From positions 1-10,839 of the forward strand of contig JAFABC010000200.1 in assembly GCA_023426275.1 (NCBI GenBank): DNA of 10,839 bases, in the 5' to 3' direction. Source of the stretch: Pseudomonadota bacterium. Lineage in GTDB: Bacteria > Desulfobacterota > Desulfovibrionia > Desulfovibrionales > Desulfovibrionaceae. The position numbers were made by a program, and so were the translations under genes. The notes below the pieces were generated by a model. The model saw only the letters and a program-made list of their open reading frames with translations, was not told where the DNA came from and did no database searches. Below, piece after piece: positions 1 to 6,108 of this stretch (the first letter of the stretch is position 1; every line of letters begins with the position of its first letter).

Positions 1-27
1 CATCATGCCCCCCGGCCGCCGGAGGCC
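1..27. repeat. Partial GC-rich hairpin at left edge, possible terminator or dispersed intergenic repeat
   Basis: Read on the minus strand, downstream of the regulator gene, the sequence runs GGCCTCCGGCGGCC, then GGGGGG, then CATGATG at the edge. CAT-C-ATG centred on base 4 is the middle of an inverted repeat whose right arm (ATG then CCCCCC, bases 5-13) is visible. The left arm would lie outside the window. Similar GCCTCCGGCGGCC plus G-run hairpins are, as I recall, frequent after genes in Desulfovibrio, which is part of the taxonomic guess. Bases 28-57 hold a second small imperfect stem (31-38 with 43-50) and no gene. Whether this element terminates transcription cannot be judged from half of it. 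Confidence 0.35.
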
Positions 28-57
28 TCTTTCACGCCTCGTGGTGTGAACAGCCCC

Positions 58-495
58 CTAGCAGCAGGGCAGACCGAGAATCTCGGCCTTGCGGGCCTGC
101 TCGAGCAGATCGGAAATGCGGATGGCGTCGAGCTCCCGAAACAGACTGGCCGTGGCCCGGGCCCAGATCTGCCGGGTCACGCAATCCCCGGCGATCAGGC
201 AGGTTTCGGGATTGCCCACGCATTCCGTCAGCTCGGGCCGGCTTTCCAAGGCCCGCACCACGTCGCCCACCCGGATTTCCTCGGGAGGCACGGCCAGCAC
301 GTGGCCGCCCTTGGGGCCGCGCTTGCTGTGAATGAATCCCGCCTTTTTCAAGGCGCGGATCAACTGCTCGAGATATTTGACGGAAATATTGCGGCGCTTG
401 GCGATGTCCTGAATGCGCACCGGTCGTTCATCACCGTGCAGGGCGATGTCGAGAAGCATACGCAGGCCGTAGCGGCTACGCGTCGTGAGTTGCAT
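58..495 (-). CDS. Rrf2 family transcriptional regulator, IscR-like with three-cysteine cluster motif
   Basis: This 145-residue protein has the normal Rrf2 length. It opens with MQLTTRSRYGLRMLLDIA, the typical first helix of the family. A winged helix-turn-helix follows (about 26-60: IQDIAKRRNISVKYLEQLI, then the wing around SKRGPKGG). Cys92, Cys99 and Cys105 match the spacing region where IscR and relatives bind a [2Fe-2S] cluster (IscR uses Cys92, Cys98, Cys104). The protein ends in Cys144-Cys145, a less usual extra pair. I chose the start at 495 because an AGGGGGAA ribosome binding site (504-511) sits 8 bases upstream and the conserved domain begins there; a longer frame to 555 adds an unconserved extension. 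Likely role, by family: sensing Fe-S status, redox or NO and repressing or activating nearby genes. No iscS/iscU gene is adjacent, so calling it IscR is not justified. Its targets are unknown; autoregulation is common in the family. Confidence 0.93.
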   Translation of the reverse strand: MQLTTRSRYGLRMLLDIALHGDERPVRIQDIAKRRNISVKYLEQLIRALKKAGFIHSKRGPKGGHVLAVPPEEIRVGDVVRALESRPELTECVGNPETCLIAGDCVTRQIWARATASLFRELDAIRISDLLEQARKAEILGLPCC

Positions 496-545
496 GAACA
501 GGATTCCCCCTGCAATCGGATTTGTGCAAAACCGAACAAGGGAAG

Positions 546-574
546 GTTCTATCAAAGAGATTCACGAATGGCAA
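546..574 (-). promoter_or_regulatory. Candidate sigma-70 promoter for the Rrf2 regulator gene
   Basis: On the minus strand TTGCCA (569-574, five of six matches to the -35 consensus) is followed after exactly 17 bases by TAGAAC (546-551, four of six matches to the -10 consensus). Transcription would begin near 539, leaving a leader of about 45 bases. The surrounding stretch is visibly more AT-rich than the rest of the window, as expected for a promoter. It suggests the regulator gene can be transcribed independently of the large gene upstream. Confidence 0.5.
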
Positions 575-579
575 AAGGG

Positions 580-594
580 GGTTTTCCCAAAACC
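580..594. promoter_or_regulatory. Perfect 6-bp inverted repeat abutting the regulator promoter, possible operator
   Basis: GGTTTT-CCC-AAAACC is a perfect inverted repeat with a 3-base spacer. It lies 5 bases upstream of the candidate -35 element of the Rrf2 gene. Location and symmetry fit a binding site for a dimeric regulator, possibly the Rrf2 protein itself. The sequence does not obviously match the published IscR type 1 or type 2 consensus, so the assignment is inference from position only. As an RNA hairpin it would be short and lacks a proper U-tract. Confidence 0.3.
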
Positions 595-656
595 GTTCCG
601 TGTCTCCCGTCTGTCCCGGCCAGACCGGACAAAAGTCTGTGCCAACAGCCGCCAAG

Positions 657-693
657 GGGCCCCGGACTGGCTTTCGGCCCAGCCCGGGAGCCC
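657..693 (-). terminator. Stable hairpin just downstream of the large envelope gene
   Basis: Arms 657-665 and 684-693 pair over 9 bp with one bulged base (689). They continue into inner arms 666-670 and 679-683, with an 8-base loop. The innermost ambiguous pair is a G-U wobble in a minus-strand transcript but an A-C mismatch in a plus-strand one, which favours function in the minus direction. The hairpin begins 9 bases after the stop codon of the 1361-residue protein. No U-tract follows (CTTGGC instead), so it may be a non-canonical terminator or a 3' mRNA-protecting structure. The 163 bases from here to the regulator hold only the promoter region described separately. Confidence 0.4.
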
Positions 694-702
694 GTGCCGT
701 TA

Positions 703-3700
703 TCACGCTTTTCCATCGCCACCGTGCGTCTCCGGCCTGACGCGACGCCGAAAGAGCGGACGCAGCGCGCGCCAGCCGCCGCCCGTCGTCAGGCTGTCCC
801 AGGCAAAACGCAGCCAGCGCGGCAGCATGAAGGCCAGCCAGGCCGCCCAAAGAAGCATCAAACCGCGAAACACGGCCAAGGGCGCGGAAACCACCCGGGC
901 CGCGGGAAGCCGGCCGTTCGTCCGGTCCCAGGTCCAGACAAGGCTGGCGGCCGTGGAACCCGGACCGGCCACCTGCATCCGCGGCAGACCGAGCAGGCCC
1001 GCGTCCAGGACGTCGTAGAGGGTGGCCAGCCCGGCCAGGATCAGAACCACAAGCGCGACCTGGGCGGCATCGAAGGCCCACTTCCCAACCGGCGCATGGC
1101 GTCGCCGCCAGCTGCAGGCCACCAGCCAGCCCGCGGCCAGAACCACGCCAAAGGGCGAAGCCTGACTGAGTCCCAGGGCGTAGACCAGCCACTGCCAGCG
1201 GGAAAGCGGCGTGTCCGGCACGGCGGCAAGCCCCAGGCCCAGGGCCACGACCACGGCCAGAAAACCCCAATACAGCACGGCCGGCCCCATGAAGGTGTCG
1301 GCGAACACGGCCAGCAGCCAACGGTCCTGCGGCATCTCCAGACGCGTGACGGCCGAGGCGGCCTCGATGCCGAGATCCGGGGCCGGGGTGTCGCGCACCA
1401 GCCCCACGCCCACAGGCTCCCGGAACGTGATGGCCACCTCCGTGACGCCGGGCGGCAGGGCAAAGCCGACCGAGCCTTCCCCGCCCGTGGGCAGGGTCTC
1501 GCGGCCGCCGACCGCCAGCCGCGTGACCGACGCGCCCTTGGGCAGGCCGATGGCATGACGCGCGCCCTTGGAGGCCCGAAACCGCAACGAAAGCCAGCTT
1601 TCGCGCATCTCGCGGCCCTGCCGGGTGCGGAGGTTGGCCCGCTCCAGGGTCAAAAACGCGCCGGGCGCGGCCTTGGGCCGGGTCACGGACACCCGCAACG
1701 TCTCGCCCGGCCAGAGGGCGAAGCGCGGCTGCCAGCTGCCGCCCGGTCCCAGCATCGCCACCGGCGGCAGGCCGGCGTACGTCACATCGTAAAAAGGCGC
1801 GGCGGCAAGCTCCCAGGTCTCGGCCAGCTGTCCGTCCGCCGGAGCCGTCAGCGTCAGCGCCTCCCGGGGCGTCAGGCGGGAGCGCCAGGACACATGCGTG
1901 CGGCCGGCGGGAAAGGCGACCTCGGCCATGCCGTTGGCGGCCGTCACCTCGGCCGAATCCGGATTCTCACCGGGCAGCAGGGGCACCGAGGCCACGGCCG
2001 CCGCGTCCGCCGGGGAGCGGCGCTCCACATCCGTGACCACCTCCCAGCGCAGCCCGAAATGCAGGCTGCGCCGCACTTCGAAAAAGGGCGGGATGTCGCG
2101 GGTGCCTGTTGCGGCGGCCGTGTTCCCGCCCGTTTTGGCCGCCCCTTCCTGTTCGGCCCTGGTCAGCTCCAGGGGTCCGCTGAGCACGCCCCGGGCATCG
2201 AGTCCGCGCACCCGGTAACCCGGAGCCACGACCCGTACCGCGCCCGGGGAAAGGGGCGCGGTGATGGTGAAGGAAACCGCCGTGGGAGCCGGTCCCGAGA
2301 GTTCCAACACATGCCGTCCCGGGGCCACCAGCGCTTTCAACCCGCCGCCCGCCCTAGTCAGGGCCGGGTTCGGCGCGCCGTCGAGGGTCACGCGGTCCGG
2401 CCGCCAGTCTTCGGAGACCGTGGGCAGCGGCGCGGCCACCTGGGCGGCCGCGTCCACGTCGCTGCGGATAGACAGCCGTCCGTCTTCCAGGCGCACTTCG
2501 AGCCCGGGACTGCCCAGGCAGTGCGGCAGGCAACGCGGCGGTTCGGTCAAGCGGTCGCGCAGGGTGTCGAGCAGGCCGGTGCCGGGAAAATCCGCGGCCC
2601 GGGCCAGCCCGGAACCGCCCGCGCCGAGCAGCAGCACCATGACAAGCCCGGCGGCAAGCGCTCCGCCCTGCCGGCGCAGCCGGGCAAACGCGCCCCGGCC
2701 GCACAGCAGGAAAAGGGCCGCGCCCCAAAGCAGCGCCCGCAGCAGGGCAAGCCCCCGCGTGGCCGATGGCGGCACCAGGAAAAGCCGCAACGGCTCTCCG
2801 ACCGTAACCGGCCCCTTCCAGGTCAGCCGCACCGTGGCGAAGCGCCAGTCCGGCATGGCCGGACCGGTCTGGACCAGGGCGTCGGGATCGTATTCCAGCT
2901 CCTGCGCCTGTCCTGCGCCGGCCGCCATTTCCGCAACGGGCGCGGCCGGAGCGTTGGCGGCCCGCTTCCCGGCCATGCTCCGGGCGGCCATGGGCGCGGG
3001 AGGAGGCGGCGCGGCATCTTCCCGGGCGGTCACCGCGTACGGAACGATCCCGCCCGGGCCGGCCGGCGGCAAAATCTGCGGCGCAACGGCCCCGCGCAAC
3101 TGGATGGATAAAAACGGCAGGGACACAAGCACGAGCCCGATCAGGGCCAGGACAAACACCCAGCGGGCAAAACGCCGCAAGCCGGTACGCCCGGCCAGCG
3201 GGATGGACTCGTCAGCCAACCGCAGCAGCCCCAGCCCGGCCAGCAGGCCCAGCCAGATCAGGGTCGGCGCGTCGGGTTCGTGCCAGGAAAGAAGCAGAAA
3301 AAGCCCCAGGACCAACCCCGCCGCCGGTCCGCGCAGCGACAGGGCGATCACGGCCAACAGCATGGCCATGAACAGATCCAGCAGGGTCCAGGGCGAAAGC
3401 AGCCCGCCGCTGACCTCGTCCGGTCCGGACGCGGCGAAAAGCGACCAGCCGGGAGCCAGATGCAGTGTGGCCGTCATGCGTTCGAACTCCCGGTCGAAGC
3501 CGCCGGCGGCCAGGGTCGCCCTGGCGGCGGGATAGCGGGAAAAGGCCGTGAGATCGAGGCGGGCCCGGCGCAACTCCACGCCTCGCGCCCCCTCCTTGCC
3601 AAGCAGCACCACGGGCTGGTCGCGCCCGGCGATGCTCACCCGGCCAAGCTCGCCCGGGGCCAGCATGGCCAGCGTCCAGGCCGACCGGTTTTCCCCGGAC

Positions 3701-4788
3701 AGATGGTCGCGCACCGAAAGCCCCTTGCCGCTCATGTCGAGCCACATCTCCCGGGAAAGGACCAGGGCGTCGCGTCCCTTGGGCGCGCCGCGCCCGAGTT
3801 GGACCACATCGAGCTTCGTCCCGGCGCCCACGGCAAAGGCCGGCAGATTCCGCCAGGGCAACGGCGCGTCGGCAATGGCGGGATCAACGGCCGGCGCGCC
3901 CTCAAGGCGCGTTTCCCGCAACGCGGGCGCGGCGCGAAACGACCAGGTCTCCCGGCCGTACGGACACACCGCCGGGCCGAGGGCGTCGACCTTGCCGGGA
4001 AAGCGCGCCACCACCTCCACGTCGAACCGCCCCGGTCCGGCATCCAGGGCCACGGAGCCGTCGGGGCCGAGCGTGACCGGCACCGGCGCCCGCAGGGCCA
4101 GGGCCACGGCCCCGGCGGGTACGGCCCCGGCCAGGGTCACGGTCCGGGCCAGCCCCGACACCTCCAGTCGAAACAGCGTGGTCACGGTCAGGGGCACCCC
4201 GTCGGTGATCAGGCGAAAAACCTTGACGTTTTCGGTGTTGGCCACGGGCCTGGCCGCTTCCCCGCCGGCCAGGGACAGTTCCCCCGCCGGAGAAACGGCG
4301 ACCGGGGCGGGCGCGCCATTGCGCGATACCGTCACCAGCCCCACATCGGCGGGCAGACGCACGGCCGCCGGCGCGACGTTCCAGGCCAGCCGGCCGGCAA
4401 GGACATGCTCGCCCGGGCCGAGCCAGACCACGGGGCCGTGTTCGCCGGCCACGACCGGGGCGGCCCTGCCATCGGCGGTCACCCCGGCGATCCAGGCGCC
4501 CTGGGCGGCGGGCAGGGGCACCGGGGCCGTGTCGAAAAGTCGGGCCCGCATGGTAAATGCCGCGCCACCCTGCCCCACATCGAGGGACAGGCTGGCCGGG
4601 AACAAACAGATGCGGGCGTCCTTGGCGTCGCCCACGGGCGGACACAGCCTGTCCATGGCCCCGTGCAGGGCGAATCCGCGCCAGGGTTCGAGCGCCGGCG
4701 GCACCTCGGGGGCGCTTTGCGCCAGGGCCGAAGCGGCGACGACAAGCAACGCGAGCAGCAGCATTCCAGCCGGCAGGGCCCGTGTCAT
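703..4788 (-). CDS. Very large signal-peptide membrane protein of unknown family, built from two tandem module copies
   Basis: I do not recognise this 1361-residue protein. It starts with a clear signal peptide (hydrophobic 8-22, probable cleavage ALA|QS after residue 23). A beta-rich, Gly/Pro/Ala-rich presumably periplasmic part follows (24-460), then several membrane helices (about 463-485, 487-503, 508-524, 543-562). Next come a Pro/Ala-rich segment (570-645) and a helix at 678-697. Residues 709-731 look like a second, internal signal peptide ending LARA|AD. A second beta-rich part (732-1165) and further helices (about 1168-1190, 1198-1225, 1241-1259, 1302-1322) follow, ending in a basic tail. 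Anchors recur in the same order in both halves: RETWSFRAAP (280-289) against AETWELAAAP (989-998), LGPGEHVL (123-130) against VAPGRHVL (821-828), and AGPG after the third helix block (576-579 and 1274-1277). This indicates an ancient duplication or fusion. Both halves carry a Cys pair near the start (49/61; 753/757). The ATG has GGAGGAAA 7 bases upstream. A role in the cell envelope is inference only; it diverges from mutY and precedes the Rrf2 gene. Confidence 0.9.
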   Translation of the reverse strand: MTRALPAGMLLLALLVVAASALAQSAPEVPPALEPWRGFALHGAMDRLCPPVGDAKDARICLFPASLSLDVGQGGAAFTMRARLFDTAPVPLPAAQGAWIAGVTADGRAAPVVAGEHGPVVWLGPGEHVLAGRLAWNVAPAAVRLPADVGLVTVSRNGAPAPVAVSPAGELSLAGGEAARPVANTENVKVFRLITDGVPLTVTTLFRLEVSGLARTVTLAGAVPAGAVALALRAPVPVTLGPDGSVALDAGPGRFDVEVVARFPGKVDALGPAVCPYGRETWSFRAAPALRETRLEGAPAVDPAIADAPLPWRNLPAFAVGAGTKLDVVQLGRGAPKGRDALVLSREMWLDMSGKGLSVRDHLSGENRSAWTLAMLAPGELGRVSIAGRDQPVVLLGKEGARGVELRRARLDLTAFSRYPAARATLAAGGFDREFERMTATLHLAPGWSLFAASGPDEVSGGLLSPWTLLDLFMAMLLAVIALSLRGPAAGLVLGLFLLLSWHEPDAPTLIWLGLLAGLGLLRLADESIPLAGRTGLRRFARWVFVLALIGLVLVSLPFLSIQLRGAVAPQILPPAGPGGIVPYAVTAREDAAPPPPAPMAARSMAGKRAANAPAAPVAEMAAGAGQAQELEYDPDALVQTGPAMPDWRFATVRLTWKGPVTVGEPLRLFLVPPSATRGLALLRALLWGAALFLLCGRGAFARLRRQGGALAAGLVMVLLLGAGGSGLARAADFPGTGLLDTLRDRLTEPPRCLPHCLGSPGLEVRLEDGRLSIRSDVDAAAQVAAPLPTVSEDWRPDRVTLDGAPNPALTRAGGGLKALVAPGRHVLELSGPAPTAVSFTITAPLSPGAVRVVAPGYRVRGLDARGVLSGPLELTRAEQEGAAKTGGNTAAATGTRDIPPFFEVRRSLHFGLRWEVVTDVERRSPADAAAVASVPLLPGENPDSAEVTAANGMAEVAFPAGRTHVSWRSRLTPREALTLTAPADGQLAETWELAAAPFYDVTYAGLPPVAMLGPGGSWQPRFALWPGETLRVSVTRPKAAPGAFLTLERANLRTRQGREMRESWLSLRFRASKGARHAIGLPKGASVTRLAVGGRETLPTGGEGSVGFALPPGVTEVAITFREPVGVGLVRDTPAPDLGIEAASAVTRLEMPQDRWLLAVFADTFMGPAVLYWGFLAVVVALGLGLAAVPDTPLSRWQWLVYALGLSQASPFGVVLAAGWLVACSWRRRHAPVGKWAFDAAQVALVVLILAGLATLYDVLDAGLLGLPRMQVAGPGSTAASLVWTWDRTNGRLPAARVVSAPLAVFRGLMLLWAAWLAFMLPRWLRFAWDSLTTGGGWRALRPLFRRRVRPETHGGDGKA

Positions 4789-4818
4789 AGGCGTATTTCC
4801 TCCATGGTTTCACCCTGT

Positions 4819-4847
4819 CTTATCCCTGAAAGCGACGACCTTGGCAA
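4819..4847 (-). promoter_or_regulatory. Candidate sigma-70 promoter for the large envelope gene
   Basis: On the minus strand TTGCCA (4842-4847) is followed after 17 bases by GATAAG (4819-4824, four of six matches to the -10 consensus). The start point would fall near 4812, giving a short leader of about 24 bases that contains the GGAGGAAA ribosome binding site (4796-4803). The -35 hexamer is identical to the one before the Rrf2 gene. The same 136-base gap must also hold the mutY promoter on the other strand; I see no convincing one. The best weak candidate is TTTCCA at 4858-4863 with TATGGC at 4881-4886. Confidence 0.45.
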
Positions 4848-4924
4848 TGCGTCGCCCTTTCCAGAGCGGCCAAACCGGATTATGGCAGGGGCGACGCGGC
4901 GCATTTGGCCGCCACGAGGTTTTC

Positions 4925-6019
4925 ATGTCCGAGAAAGACACGTTCGTTCCCCTGCTGCTCGACTGGTTCGCGGCCAACCGGCGCGACCTGCCCTGGCGGC
5001 GCACCCGCGACCCGTATGCGGTCTGGATTTCGGAAATCATGGCCCAGCAGACGCAAATGGACCGGGTGGTTCCCTACTTCAACCGCTTCATGGCCCGATT
5101 CCCGGACGTGGCCAGTCTGGCCGCCGCCGACGAAGACGCGGTGCTCAAGGCCTGGGAGGGACTTGGCTATTACAGCCGGGCCAGGAATCTGCACGCGGCG
5201 GCCAAACGCATCGTCGCCGAGCACGGCGGCCGCTTTCCCGACACCTACGAGGCCATCCGGGCCCTGCCCGGCATCGGCGACTACACGGCCGGGGCCGTGG
5301 CCAGCATTGCCCGGGGTGTCGACGCCGTGGCCGTGGACGCCAACGTGCTGCGGGTGCTGGCCCGGGTCTGCGACATCGACGTTCCGGTGCGCGAACCGGC
5401 CGGCAAGGCCCGGGCCACGTCGCTCGCCACCGAACTGCTGCCCCCGGGGCGGGCCGGGGAGTTCAACGAGGCGCTCATGGAATTCGGCGCGCTGGTCTGC
5501 CGGCCGAAAAATCCCGACTGCGCCCATTGCCCGGTGGTCCCGGTGTGCCAGGCCCACCACCTGGAGATCGTGGGCGAACGGCCGGTGCTCAGCAAATCCA
5601 AGGACATCACACCCATTCTCGTGGCCACGGGCGTGCTCGTCAACGAAGGGCGCGTGTTCATCCAAAAACGCCTGCCCGCCGGGGCCTGGGCCAATCTGTG
5701 GGAGTTTCCGGGCGGGCGCATCGAAGCCGGCGAGACGCCGGAAGACGCGGTGATCCGGGAATTCCGGGAGGAAACCGCCTTCGAAACCGAGGTCGCGGCC
5801 AAGCTCTCCGTCATCCGCCACGGCTACACCACCTACCGGGTGACCCTGCACTGCTTCCGGCTGGGGCTGGCCGACGCCGCCGCCTCCCTGCCGCGACCGG
5901 ATCTGACCGCCGCCCAGGAAAGCCTGTGGGTCCGGCCCGACGAGCTTGCCCGCTTCGCCTTTCCGGCCGGCCATCGCAAACTCATCGACATGATGTCGCG
6001 CAGTTTGCTCTTTGCCTGA
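4925..6019 (+). CDS. mutY: A/G-specific adenine DNA glycosylase MutY with C-terminal Nudix-type domain
   Basis: This 364-residue glycosylase excises adenine mispaired with 8-oxoguanine, preventing G:C to T:A changes. The N-terminal HhH-GPD domain has catalytic Glu37 in SEIMAQQTQ, the hairpin LPGIGDYTAGA (114-124) and catalytic Asp138 in VDANVLRVLAR. The [4Fe-4S] motif Cys192-x6-Cys199-x2-Cys202-x5-Cys208 is at the same numbers as in E. coli MutY. The C-terminal MutT-like domain (about 229-364) is unusual. It keeps a Nudix box, G264-x5-E270-x7-REFREE (278-283), with only the late Gly changed to Ala285, whereas characterised MutY C-domains have lost these metal-binding residues. The 8-oxoG-reading F-S-H loop aligns with Tyr301-Thr302-Thr303. 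The ATG at 4925 is favoured by GAGG (4916-4919) 5 bases upstream and by alignment of Glu37. The gene diverges from the large envelope gene and is followed by an 89-base gap before the transporter operon, so it may be transcribed alone or read through. Confidence 0.96.
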   Translation: MSEKDTFVPLLLDWFAANRRDLPWRRTRDPYAVWISEIMAQQTQMDRVVPYFNRFMARFPDVASLAAADEDAVLKAWEGLGYYSRARNLHAAAKRIVAEHGGRFPDTYEAIRALPGIGDYTAGAVASIARGVDAVAVDANVLRVLARVCDIDVPVREPAGKARATSLATELLPPGRAGEFNEALMEFGALVCRPKNPDCAHCPVVPVCQAHHLEIVGERPVLSKSKDITPILVATGVLVNEGRVFIQKRLPAGAWANLWEFPGGRIEAGETPEDAVIREFREETAFETEVAAKLSVIRHGYTTYRVTLHCFRLGLADAAASLPRPDLTAAQESLWVRPDELARFAFPAGHRKLIDMMSRSLLFA

Positions 6020-6044
6020 AATACCGCGCGCGGGCCTTCTCCCG

Positions 6045-6072
6045 CCCTGGCTGGCTTGACGCCCGCCCAGGG
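6045..6072 (+). promoter_or_regulatory. Weak promoter-like site within an inverted repeat upstream of the transporter operon
   Basis: The 89-base gap between mutY and the adaptor gene contains CCCTGG (6045-6050) and its complement CCAGGG (6067-6072), separated by 16 bases. Inside the loop lies TTGACG (6056-6061), five of six matches to a -35 element. The matching -10 position (6079-6084, CATGAC) is poor. A short GCGGG/CCCGC stem (6030-6034 with 6041-6045) precedes it but has no T-run, so no clear mutY terminator is seen. The operon may have its own promoter here or be read through from mutY. Confidence 0.25.
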
Positions 6073-6108
6073 GCTTGTCATGACGCGCGAAACGCCAACA
6101 GGAGCCCC

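Noticed and set aside
496..555. N-terminal extension of the Rrf2 protein to an earlier start at 555
   Set aside because: It adds 20 residues not seen in the family, overlaps the candidate promoter -10 region, and ignores the good ribosome binding site before the start at 495.
612..634. Inverted repeat TGTCCCGG/CCGGACA followed by AAAA as a possible terminator
   Set aside because: In the minus direction the T-run precedes the stem, and in the plus direction there is no gene to terminate and the tail is A, not T. It does not fit an intrinsic terminator.
46..3111. A 1021-codon open frame on the plus strand, opposite the large minus-strand gene and the regulator
   Set aside because: It is rich in Arg, Gly, Pro, Gln and His with no domain or hydrophobic pattern, as expected for the antisense of a GC-rich gene. 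The minus-strand readings give a signal peptide, membrane helices and a recognisable Rrf2 protein.
4785..4805. Six-codon leader frame (MEEIRL) whose stop overlaps the start of the large gene as ATGA
   Set aside because: The predicted transcript would begin about 7 bases before its ATG, so its ribosome binding site (4811-4816) would be largely missing. The ATG also lies at the edge of the Shine-Dalgarno sequence of the large gene. Most likely coincidence.
3280..6108. Long plus-strand frames running into mutY and the adaptor gene from far upstream
   Set aside because: The conserved domains begin only at 4925 and 6109, each with a ribosome binding site. The upstream parts are low-complexity antisense of the large gene or an out-of-frame reading of mutY.
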